Of a DNA stretch of 64,000 nt, positions 20,712 to 31,089 are shown piece by piece. Location: assembly GCA_036924285.1 (NCBI GenBank), contig JAYKYS010000004.1:22786001-22850000 (forward strand), in the 5' to 3' direction. Both the position numbers and the translations under genes were made by a program. Within the stretch, counting starts at the first letter, position 1; each line of letters begins with the position of its first letter. The stretch is from Asterella californica (Eukaryota; Streptophyta; Marchantiopsida; Marchantiales; Aytoniaceae). Under the pieces are notes generated by a model. It searched no databases and had not been told where the DNA came from. It was given only the letters and a program-made list of their open reading frames with translations.

Positions 20712-22690
20712 TATCAACTTGGCACCTTGGCACCGTTCGATAAAAGTTCCAACGGTCGTATGCTAAAGGACCATAAGGAACCACCGACGCAAAGACCTGA
20801 ATAAGATCTCCGACTGGAACTGGGAAATGAAATCATGGACAAACGTTGATTCGAATCTCCTTTAACGAACTGCCACGTCTCCAAGTGCGGGTTTTCGCCA
20901 GCTGTGGATGCCTGATAGCCCAGATTTATAAAGCAGTGTTCTCCTAGTAGGCAGAGGCAGAGTATGAGACCCCGAGCTCCTCTCTGAGTATAAGGCGTTA
21001 CTTGCAGTCGCATATTAAAAGACTTACCTTTGGAGCAATTTCCTTCCTATTCTAGATTGATGTAAAAAGCCTTATACGTTACGCATTTTTTAGTCATCTG
21101 GTCCTACTTGTAGCATCTCCACTATTATTATATTAGCATATTCCGTTTAATGCCTTTGGACGGAAATAGATTTATGTTTTTCTATTCACACGGATTTAGA
21201 TCGGCCCGAAAATGACCTGCACGCCTCTTTTCTTTCTGTATAGTGGAAGGACGAAAAGCAATTGTACCAAAAAGCAGCTGCAGCATAAAACTTTAAGAGA
21301 TGTTTGTATTAATCTGGAATAAGTAGTGACTTAGTACTAAAACAATAAACTTGACTTCCAATAAGAAATGCAAATTACCTTTAGTTGGAGGGATATCAAG
21401 TGACGAGGATATTGAAAGTATACGTTCTTTGAGAAAAGAACTTATATTTTCAATATTATATATATAAGAAAGGAATCGAGTGAGAATCTAGACATGATCA
21501 AGTGGAAAATATGGATTTAAAGTGTACATATGCAGGAGGGTAAGAAGAATACAAGCGTGGAGAGAAGAATAAAATCTAGTGGTGCAAGTTTATCGAACAT
21601 GCAATGTGATCTTATCAAACTTCTGGTCCATATTAATCGATGTTACATCAATTATTTCAGTGAGTTGTTAATTTAAATTTCATAAGTATTATAATAAGTA
21701 CAAAATAAATATTATATTATATGTTAGATACTTGCATGCAGAAACTTCCGGGGAAAATCTATAAGCGATGTAAGAGAAAGCACGCTCTAGGCACCATAAG
21801 ACCAACCTCTTGTCTAATAAAACCATATCTGTTTTTATAAATTTAATTTATCACATACCATTTTCCTTATAAATATTAGGCGATAAATCAAACCATTTTG
21901 TATTATTCGCACTTTGGAGATAAAGAGGTGATAGTGTAGTTAGATTGTGGTTCTTCTAAGTGGGCACTATAAGAGATTAATTCCATTACTGTTATAAAAG
22001 AGAATCAATGATAAGACCACAATTATAGAATAAATACACTTTCCAATTCTAACTAATATGCTTGTTCTTATGGTTTTTTATCTCTCTACAAATCTATCTA
22101 AAGAAAAAAGAGATGTGTGATGAGACTATAGCTAGTTCACGATAATTACACCTCAATACCAAAATTGCCTGATACAAAATAAGCAAAAGTCTTGAAAAAT
22201 ATAGGTATATATTTTAGTGACAACGCTGGTTTTAACAAGACCAAAGGCTAGTTTTAACAAGCATGGGATACAAAATTGTATCCCATGCTTCATAACTTTA
22301 ACACGATTGGTGATTCATAATGTGTTATTGATAACATTCTCCTTGGTTTGATTCGCGCACGCGCATAATAATCATCTATGCTTAGTTCGTTCTTGTTAGT
22401 ATATAAAATTTAAATACATTTGCTCTCATTGTGCAGACTTCATGTGTTTTGCTACGAGATCGAATTTCTCAGCACCCGTTTAAATGAGTGTTTGAGACCA
22501 TTGATCCAACATCGATATGAGTAAAAAAAGAGTGAACAAGGATAGGCTGCTCTGTCAGAGATTCATTAATATGCATGCTTTATGAACTTTCATCCAGAGA
22601 GGCGCGTCTAGACAAGCGACGAAGGCGATACAAAATTCTCGGTTCTGGTTTGGTGTTGATGCCTTGTTAACTATTGTAAAAAAAGCGCTG
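20712..22690. other. Intergenic, no gene recognised
   Basis: Mostly AT-rich, with a moderately GC-rich part at 20712-21010 in which a 99-codon minus-strand frame shows no motif. A palindrome-like phrase, TGGGATACAAAATTGTATCCCA, sits at about 22264-22285. Nothing else could be supported. Confidence 0.55.
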
Positions 22691-24230
22691 TTTAGTTAGG
22701 ACGTGTCGTTAGCTTTTCCGCAGATCAGGTTTACCTCGGTTTCATCTGCCGTTCTGGTGGCTATTGTGAAAGTGGGGAAGACGTCAAGGTCTTTGCTACG
22801 AGGTCGTCTCCAGTTTCGCTTTAGGTATGTAGCGGGCAGTATCACGTGGGTTTTACAGTGTTTGGCCAGATCGTTATACCGCCTGCTGAATTCACTACGT
22901 GTTGTTGGTGATGCTCGGTTGGTGTTTAGACGAGCACGTCATACATGCGACATCGCTAGGTGTTTTTTTTATTTTGGCTGATTCGCTACTCGCTTCGTCT
23001 TGCTTAGGCCAGCCCGTCGCATCGTCAATTGTTGTATTTGCTGGGTCTTGTTCGTGGAGGTCCATCTGTGGTACTTTCAGTAAGTACCGATGTGGACGAG
23101 CAGTGAGGCATGAGTGATCATCTGCTTCGGCAGCTGGTGTTTTTGCAGGCATTTGCTAGTTGCGAAGACGGTTTCAATGTCTGTCTCGGATGCGAACCGA
23201 TAGTGAGATGACACTTGTCGTCTCTTCTCTCTCCTTTTCTTGGAGGTGTTTGGAAGACGGTATGGTCTGCCGTCAGTTTCTCTCCTCAAGTTTTTGGTGA
23301 CGTTTGGTTTTTTAGACGGTCTGCAGTGCTGTCACTTTTGCAGTGTGTTTTACTTGGCAGCTCCTGATGATGGACAGACGTGAGCAATCGGAAGGGAGTG
23401 ATCCTCTCCTTCGTCACCATCGCTTGTTCGAGCTTGTTGGAGGTTGGAACACGGTCTGCTGTGCCAAGAGTTTCTTCAGACGGGAGCGGGTCATAAAGTT
23501 GACCTTCCGCTGCTGAAGTAGCCGGACGAGTTGTCTCTGATGAATATGTCAGTGTGTACTGTGCCTGGGATGCGGATGGACAGTGTGACGACGTTTGTCG
23601 TCTCCTTTGCCATCTCTTTTTCTTGGAGATGTTTGGAAGGCGGTCTGGCGTGCCGTGAGTTTGTTCTCGTTGTGTTTTTGGAGACGTTTGGTTTTCTAGG
23701 CGGTTTGCCGTGTCGTCACTTTCTTCTTTCGTCTTGCGTTTTGCTTGGCAGCTCCCGATGAGAGAGAAATGTCAACAATCAGAAGGGAGTGATCCTATCC
23801 TTCGCCACCATCGCTTCTTGGAGCTTGTTGGAGGTTGGAAGACGGTCTGACGTGACGACAGTTTCTTCTCATGCGACGTAATCTTTTACTACTTCGGACT
23901 TGTGTTGTGTCATCCGCAGGTTCTCATGCAGGCAGACGGGAGCGGACCGTGAATTTGACCTTTCGCTGCTGGAGTAGCCGAACGAGTTGTCTCTGTTCAA
24001 TCTCTCACTATGGGTTCCCTACCGCTATCTAGACGAGCACATTAGGTAATGTGGTCGTAGCATAAGAGAACCTACTATTTCACGTCGACTTGTACGTATT
24101 CTCCTCGTTGCCTCATTGGTTCGTCGATGCAGTGTACATGTACTTATTGTTTTTTGTTAGTTCTCTTCCGATTCATGTTGCTTTTCGTTCCTTACTTTGC
24201 ATCTTGATGATGAGACTGTCGTGGTGATGA
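22691..24230. repeat. Degenerate tandem repeat leader of HUH element copy 2
   Basis: Two diverged tandem units of about 380-455 bp, approximately 23180-23560 and 23561-24000. They share in order GGATGCG, TTGTCGTCTC, TTTTCTTGGAG-TGTTTGGAA, GGCAGCTCC-GATGA, AGAAGGGAGTGATCCT and GACGAGTTGTCTCTG. The shared marker spacing drifts from 380 to 456 bp because of indels. No frame is open throughout. It lies immediately before the coding blocks of the second HUH element and, like the GC-rich leader of copy 1, is richer in GC than its surroundings, so I assign it to the element as a possible promoter or terminal region. Confidence 0.55.
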
Positions 24231-25017
24231 TTGATATCGATCTTGACATCGTACTCGACCCATAATCAATCCCATAAAATCTAGTTACTCCTCTGTCACT
24301 GTCTTCTGTTGGAGAGTCGTCTTACAATATAGATGTCCTCTATGTTCTTGAAGGCTACGCCTCCTCTCTTCTTTCTCTAGATGATTTGCTCGCTTCTAGT
24401 GTTACAGTGTCATGTTTCCACGAGAGAGTACTTCTTTTTCAATTCAACTGCTTTTGTGTTACTTGGATTTGCTTTTCTCTGGGCATCCGCCGCACTTCTT
24501 ACATGATGGTGATTTCATGAAGGTGAGCCGCTCTTTCCCTGCTCTATCGGATCCTTTCATGTATTTGGAGACCATTGTATGCAGGTTAATTCTCCAAGAC
24601 ATATTCCTTCAAATGTTCAGTTATCCTAGGTACTACATAGAAACCACCACAAACCTTCTCCGTCATACTGTTCACTTCATCTACCGTTCTCACAAACTGC
24701 CTTGTGTTTTTTGTGTCCTCCATTGCGAGTGTTTTTTATACTTGTGTCCTCATTTTACAGACCCAACACACTTGAATGTTTCTTCGGAGACAAGCGAGGA
24801 CAAAGAAGGTAGCCCCCTTAGCTATAGGACGTTGGACCTGTCCGCCACAGTCTGCAAAACTGGCGGTGATTTGGAGTTGTGTTTTTTCGCTATGCTACAA
24901 GAATTCCTTCAGTCTAACTGCTCTTCTAGCATTTTCTCAGTAGAAAAGGGGGAGCACTCTTGCACATGCACTACCAAGGTGTTACTGCCATCTCTGCGAA
25001 GTCTTGTCAACATGTGA
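24230..25017 (+). pseudogene. Upstream coding blocks of HUH element copy 2
   Basis: Block A-like sequence (about 24313-24390) reads ESSYNIDVLYVLEGYASS and LLSLDDLL. Block B-like sequence (24496 onwards) reads FLHDGDFMKVSRSFPALSD and PFMYLET. A frame from 24412 to 25017 joins block B to the start of the endonuclease region (VCKTGGDLEL, then FSVEKG) without an obvious stop, but it breaks at the HUH motif. Copy 1 has all three parts in the same order and at similar spacing. A possible intron with donor GTACTA near 24631 and acceptor TTTTACAG near 24761 would remove the non-conserved middle. Confidence 0.55.
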
Positions 25018-25667
25018 AGAAGCGTATCATGTCTGCATGGGGGCTGGACTCACCAACGTCCAGTAGGGGTTGAGATCTGTGTTAAAAGACTGCACACATA
25101 CATGGGAATGATAGGGTATTGTATGAAGGACGAGGTCGATGATCACCATCACATACATATGAAAAATATCTCTGAGAGTATGCTCGTGGACGGTAAAGAG
25201 CTCTATACACTGCTCGACCTACGATATCAAAAATCGTGTTGAGGTGAGCTACGCTAACATTTCTTGCATGTGCGCTGCAGTATAATAAATATAAGAGTAG
25301 TCACCCTCTGTCGTCTACTTTCAGCAGCTGTCTTAGAGACATGATAGAATCTGGAAAGTACTATGCGTCACCCCGGTGGTTAATACAGACTGGAATTCAG
25401 ATTCGTAGAGTTGATTCCTTGTGAAAATCATTTATACATCCTGAGCAAGTTACACCTGAAGACATTCATAACATATTTTTTGCCAAGAACAGCGCAAGTG
25501 TGGTCATTGTAAGGGCAGGTACATGGACGCAGATGACACTGTGGGAGAGGAAGCCGCTGCTGTTGTCGATCCTCCTGCAGGTTGTCCGAGCACATCGCAG
25601 TCCCGGCCACGGCAAATGTAGACACTGCCGGAGTACATGCCACTTGCAGAAGCTTTCATGAGGGGCA
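24820..25667 (+). pseudogene. HUH/Y1 Rep-type endonuclease, copy 2, frameshifted
   Basis: Similar along its length to copy 1. The frame carrying FSVEKG shifts by one base, after which GGALLHMHYQGVTAISAK contains the intact metal motif HMH (codons at 24963-24971). A stop follows, then YMGMIGYCMKDEVDDHHH holds the nucleophile Tyr (25117-25119) and Lys of YCMK. HMKNISESMLVDGKELYTLL and further shifted pieces reach about 25460, where PEDIHNIFF matches copy 1. Both catalytic motifs survive although the frame is broken at least three times, so the loss of activity is recent relative to copy 3. Confidence 0.75.
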
Positions 25668-25715
25668 GTGGCTCTGAAAGGACGCGAACCACACAGCAAG
25701 AGGACTTCACATAGT

Positions 25716-25975
25716 ATAGAGTTATATAGAGATGTACAATATAGTTTTGAATATACAACAGTAGTAACTAGTTCCAAGTTCAGTACTTACTTCCAACTGA
25801 ACTTTCAAGTATACAGCAGACTGCGGCAGGACTCATAGTACACAGTCATATACACATGTATAGTATAGTTTGGAGTATAGTGCTGCTTACAGCAGTAGTA
25901 ACTAGTTCCAAGTTGACTACTTACTTGGAACTGAAGTTTCAAGTGTAGAGCAGACTGCGGCAGGACTCGTAGGAG
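25716..25975. repeat. Tandem repeat with hairpin downstream of HUH copy 2
   Basis: Two units of about 130 bp share CAGTAGTAACTAGTTCCAAG (starting 25759 and 25893), ACTTCC/TTGGAACTGAA, and CAGACTGCGGCAGGACTC. In the second unit AGTTCCAAGT (25904-25913) and ACTTGGAACT (25923-25932) form a perfect 10-bp stem; in the first the stem has mismatches. The similar phrase AGCAGACTGC-GCAGACTG occurs at 30665-30682. By position this corresponds to the hairpin after copy 1, though the sequence differs. Confidence 0.7.
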
Positions 25976-27020
25976 GTCTGAATTTCTGCACGCTGCTAAA
26001 AAATTGTGATTCGAATTGAGTATTTTAATAAAGTTAATGGCGACGTGCAGTCACCTTTACTCTAAAATGATCTCTGAAACTGAGGAGTATGCGCTAGACA
26101 GATATTTCAGCACTTGCTCTAAATTGTTTTTTTTCTCTATGTCGGAGTGCGAGTCTGAAACATTTTAATGATTTCAGATTGGAGTAAAGTGTTTTAATAA
26201 AGTTAATGGTGTTGTAATTGTTTTGGTTCTCTGTACCAGAATACGATTTGTTAATTATGTCAATAGTGGCCTTTCCTGCACGATGGAAGGAAAAAAATTT
26301 GCCGTTAAGTTCGTGTGCAGTGAACGAGCAGAAACTTGACGGAGGGTAAATATGTATGTTTAAAAATAGATTCATTAGTATGTAACGAGAGTGAAACAAA
26401 AGAGAGTCGATGCTTCACAGGATTTTATTTATATGGGGTAAAGATTTATAAACATGGCCTACTAGCAATATTCAACTACTACTATTTATGTGTCTTATGT
26501 AGACTATTATCTATTGCACAAATTTTGAAGATGGAGAAGGTGGCGGGATTAATTAATTACCTAACCCTATCATTGTAATTTTATGATTTCTTTAGAATGG
26601 GTTTTCGATCATGTAGTTCCAGCAGCGCTTGTTCAGATTCTACGCTTATGTGTTATATCCTACTCATCGCAGTTTGTGGTTATAGAAATATTTAATATTT
26701 ATAAAATAATTAAATTAAAATTTTAGTTATTATGGAAATTTTATTTAACATATAGACTTTTTTCTATAACTTAAATAAAAACCACTAACACACGTCAAAA
26801 AAAATATAAAAAGATATAAAATAGTTGTTCAGTCCATCTCATTCTCAAAAACTAATATATTGTCTTTATTTTTTCCTTCTTACCCTGTTTATCTCTTTCT
26901 CGACTATCTTTGGCTAGGTCATTTGGGATGCATATTCGTCATAAAAAGTCCTACCGAACTTCATGGAGATTAGAGATGCATCTTGTAATAGTATTTACTC
27001 TGCTAGTTCACTTTTTAGTT
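25976..27020. other. AT-rich intergenic, no gene
   Basis: Contains a repeated phrase AAAGTGTTTTAATAAAGTTAATGG (near 26016-26040 and 26187-26210) and a half-site of the CCTAACC hairpin family at about 26552-26570. No supported coding sequence. Confidence 0.5.
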
Positions 27021-27541
27021 GGTTGGTTGTCATCAATTCTCTCTTCTATATGGTGCTCTTTGTTCGAGTTCTTTGTTGGAGAATGAGAAGATATCCATTT
27101 TTTTCTTTCGCTTCATTCATCTATCACTTGTATTCTCTTGTATACTATAAGTTTAAGTTATTTGGTATAGAGGTGGAAAACAGATGCTCTTCGTCCACTC
27201 ATACTTTCATCCTTTCTGCCTTTGATATGCTTGAGGTCCACAATGAAAGCAACGTTTAGTATCTTGCTGAAGCAAATATTGGCTGATTATCATCAATTCT
27301 TTCTCCTATATATGTTGCTCTATTTTCAAGTTCTTTGTTGGAGAACGAGAATGTAGCTTATTTCCTTTTGCTTCATTCATCGATCACTTGTCTTCTCTTG
27401 TATATTATAAGTTTAAGTTCTTTGGTATAGAGGTGGAAAACACATGCTCTCGTCCACTCGTTCTTTCATCTTTTTTGCCTTTGATATGCTTGAGGTCCAC
27501 AATGAAAGCAACATTTAGTATCTTGCTTGAAGCAAATATTT
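27021..27541. repeat. Direct duplication of about 260 bp
   Basis: Two diverged copies, 27021-27280 and 27281-27541. They share ATCATCAATTCT, TTCTTTGTTGGAGAA, CTTCATTCATC-ATCACTTG, TTGGTATAGAGGTGGAAAAC, and CTTGAGGTCCACAATGAAAG. Small indels keep neither strand open across both, so this is probably non-coding or dead transposon sequence. Confidence 0.85.
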
Positions 27542-27689
27542 TGTATGCATTCAGGAGTTATTTCGTGTGGATGAATAATTTCCACAGGGAGCCCACTATA
27601 TGGACTTCGATGCCGCACTGCATAAGCCAACAGGAGAAAGCTGAATATTTCTCTAATATGATCATGGCACACAAGCAAATGCAAAAATT

Positions 27690-28095
27690 AATTTATAAAA
27701 GAAGAAACTTTATGTTTTTATTGAATTGAAGAGCATGAGGGGTGTATTCCTGTAGATCCATCCCATATTGTTTTCTATACCGTAGGCTCTCACATGTATA
27801 TACATTACTTGTCCATCAAGGACTACATTCTCAGTTAAGTTCTTCATATTTAGATGATGATAGTTCTCTCCATCTTCATTTAGAAGATATCTTATCATTC
27901 TCACCTAGGTGTGGAGAACCTTGTTGCTTAGAATTTAATGCATACTCCCCTTATTGACTTTTGTTCCTAAAAGCCCAAGACATAACTAAACCGCTTCATA
28001 ACCTCCAACAACATTTATACGTTAATACAAATGTAGGTGTAGTAGCACTCCACCATGCTCTACATAAAACAGATCGGGAAGACATCAAAGAAGTT
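27690..28095 (-). pseudogene. HUH/Y1 Rep-type endonuclease, copy 3, decayed
   Basis: On the minus strand, pieces in two frames follow copy 1 in order. LFYVEHGGVLLHLHLY keeps the HUH metal motif (HLH codons at 28031-28039). EVMKRFSYVLGF and SIRGVCIKF come next, then VRMIRYLLNEDGENYHHLNM and KNLTENVVLDGQ. The nucleophile box is changed from YCMK to YLLN, so the conserved Lys is lost, and stop codons interrupt the frame (one replaces the Tyr of copy 1 THTYV context). This is the most eroded of the three copies. The N-terminal and C-terminal ends are not found. Confidence 0.7.
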
Positions 28096-28463
28096 GTTTA
28101 GTAGCTGGCTTAACAAAGAAATCATCCAAGTGGAAAAAGTGATAAGCCCAAATCGTTATTTGAGATGCTTGTGGGTAGTGAGAGTTACTCGAGTAGTGGG
28201 GACAAAAGAAACCAAAAAGATGGTTTAGAAAAGCAACAAATACAAAAGAAATAGCGGTTAATAGCTGATATATGGACTGAAGAAGAAAGTATAAACTTCA
28301 AAGGACTGAGAAAAAACGAGATGTTCATACGAGGGATTGAAGAAATAAATTTCTGAAACCTTGTTGAAAAATTATAGAAAATAGATGATCATTATGATGA
28401 ATATGAATAAGTATATTATTTGAGTTTTGGAATGAGATGTCTTACTGATTTTTGGAGAGAAAG

Positions 28464-28534
28464 CAACTTTTTACTCCTTCAGTCCCTCGTATGAACATTA
28501 GAGCTCCATAAGTCCTTCGAAGTTGAGAATTTCT
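28464..28534 (+). repeat. Left terminal inverted repeat of the MULE
   Basis: CAACTTTTTACTCCTTCAGTC runs on to TTCGAAGTTGAGAATTTCT. It pairs with 32982-33050 along its whole length with about ten differences. Long TIRs with promoter activity are typical of MULEs. Confidence 0.85.
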
Positions 28535-28842
28535 TCCTCAGTCCCTTGACCGGTAACATGCAGTTTTACGTCTCGGTCGAACCTGTTTTGATGAAATCAC
28601 AGTTCGCATAAAACTGTGTGGGCACGAGCACGGGCACTTCAATATGCATCTGGCAGTAACTGGCATACTCTTCACATATATGACGGGCGAGAGAGTTTTG
28701 TCATGTATTCCCGCCGCGTTTGTAAGTTTAGGATGTACATAGCTGGTTGTGCGCAAAGGATAGCAACTGCAGCAACTAAGGATTTCTTGCTGTTGAGACA
28801 GATCGATGCATGTACACGTTGGAAAGATGTGTTCCCTTGCAG

Positions 28843-29610
28843 AATTTGATGAGTGTTGCTGTGACGTTCCGTGGATGTGGGTTGAAGAAAAGATTCAACG
28901 TTTAGTGAAGAATAGCAGAGATCGGTCGTTGTTGTATTTAGCATGCGGGTGGAATGGTTGCAGCATGTTCTCGAGCCTCAAGTAAGCAGTAGCTCTTCTG
29001 TGCATAAGGTGTTAAGCTTTAGTCAATCGATAGATTCGAGAGAACGTGAAACGTGGCATTCATGTGGACAACAAGGAACAAGATGGCATATGAGATGTCA
29101 TGTAGCACTCACTGATTACTATGTTCGTTATTGATCCAAGGAAGCATTACCGTTATGCATACTTTGGAGTGCAGGGGACAAACTGATAGGGATGATTGCC
29201 GAGGAGTTCGAGAAGTTGTCATCTGCTAATCAGGAAGCGTATTGGAATGAAGTATGCGACGAATATTGGGGATTGAAAATTGGTTTGAATGCTAAACAAA
29301 ATCGTTTTACAGTCTTCGACGTTGAGAGACCAGAAGAATTATAAGACGATGTAGAGGATTTGGTGTCTGATCTTGGCCACTATACGTTTATCCTGGTTCT
29401 ATAACTATTCGTGAAGACGAGAGACCTGTAGTTGAGGAAGAAATTCGCCGTCTACATCGACGTGCTATCTCTCTCCAAGAAAAAACAGCAGAAAGTCAAG
29501 ATATGATCGATCAGATGCTGAAAGAGTTGTATAGTGTTCTGGACTTACAAAAACAAGTCAAGACGGTTGACGATTTGGTCGTGACGCTAGCTAAGTTGAG
29601 AGAGTTGTAG
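28843..29610 (+). pseudogene. Second MULE gene, unknown function
   Basis: One frame runs through most of the interval. After an acceptor-like CCCTTGCAG (ends 28842) it reads FDECCCDVPWMWVEEKIQRL and ACGWNGCSMFSSL. After a likely intron (donor GTAAGC at 28982, acceptor GATAG near 29030) come RERETWHSCGQQGTRWHMRC and HVALTDYYVRY, then a TGA. LIGMIAEEFEKLSSANQEAY and WNEVCDEYWGLKIGL follow. After a further break a long acidic/basic coiled-coil, RPVVEEEIRRLHRR to VVTLAKLREL, ends at TAG about 29610. The Cys/His pairs suggest a small zinc-binding module followed by a coiled coil. I do not recognise the family; its position matches mudrB of MuDR, but no sequence relation is claimed. Confidence 0.45.
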
Positions 29611-31080
29611 TATGTATAGTAAGAGTTGTACATGAAGCTAATGTTGAGCTTGAGAATTTTTGTATATACAACTGTGTCCATCGGAGACAACAGGATGCAC
29701 AACGGCTTAGAGGTTATTTTGTCTATACACGTAAATTTGTTCTATATCACTTCTTGTTATCGACAATAAAACTGTGGAGTTAATCAAACATGTGATTTCT
29801 ATGAACAAATTTTGAGTGAGTGAGTGGATTTTCTTCGAATGTAGGTATGCTGCATTGTAGCTTTTGTCTCTCGGCACTGACCTCATCTTAGCCTCGAAGG
29901 CGGCTGCATGAACATGATTTAAATTCGTTTTACGAAGTTTCCACCAGATCTTTGCTTTCTTCCAAGATGACAAGCAAACTTATCCGGCATAGCTTTTAAA
30001 TTGCTTGTGGTAGAATTCCCCGGCATTCGTCTTCACCTCTGAGGCAGGCAAGTGTTAGAAACTCCGAGTGTGGACTCAGATCTGTTCTTGTTATCCGTGA
30101 CAAAATCTGGAAGCTGAGTTTGTTCGCTTATTTTCAACACCTTCTCTCTCTCGCCCATCAATTCGTTTCTCAAATCTAGGAAGTCGTACGTGATATAGTG
30201 GATGTGGCTTCTTCGACGATACCTATGTCAGTGTCGTTTGCGTTATCACACTCTAGTCAAGAAGAAACTTCTCATTATTGCAAATCATCCATTTTCCCAT
30301 TTCAAGCCGCTTCTCAAAAACTCGTCCTGCAGTTGTAGGCTTCCTTTCTAATCCCTCTAATAAGTCTTTCAATTATTCGGTTTGTGACTGGTGAGTTAAT
30401 CAACTCAAAGGGGCCTTTAACTTATGCATGAGTAAGTTGCATATAGCCGCAACAAACATGTCTTAACAAAGTGTCTATATTTGAGTACTACAAATCATAA
30501 GACTGAACGCAACTGTATACTGTAAGCGTTTCAACTGAAAGTGTAATAATAATGATGTAAGCAGAGCTGTAAGCTGGAATCATGAAGACTTGAACCTGTA
30601 AGCAGAGCTGTAAGCTGGAATAATGATGTAATAATGTTGTAAGTTGGAACCATGACCCAGTGGAAGCAGACTGCAGCAGACTGATCATGACTACTTCAAG
30701 TGCGTATGAGAAGCGAGAGACTTATGATACAATGACGCGTATTCTTGCTCACATTCGCAATCCCAGCAAGCTCTATTCATCGTCGGCTTCCTTCTTCTTT
30801 CAGGTTAAGTTGCAGTCATATATAGAACTGCGAAACGAAGCTTAAGAAATTCTCAGGTTTGAATGACTAGTACTAGTGTAGGACAAAAGAGTAAGTTCAA
30901 GGTGAAATCTCTAAACTTTTCTTAAAATCCTTGCTGTATATATATGAGGATCTATTGAGCAGAACTGGTCTTGCAGGGTTTAGTGTGAAGACTTCTTTTC
31001 ACGATCATACCCGGATCGAATAATCTCCAGAACCCGAACACACAGTAAACAACTTCAATTTCGAACAATTCTGCTACAAG
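29611..31080. other. MULE interior between the two genes
   Basis: Contains a short duplicated phrase, GTAAGCAGAGCTGTAAGCTGGAAT (at about 30557 and 30599), but no frame with a recognisable motif. The missing C-terminal part of the minus-strand transposase would be expected here and is not seen, which suggests deletion or decay. Confidence 0.45.
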
Positions 31081-31089
31081 TATTCAAAC

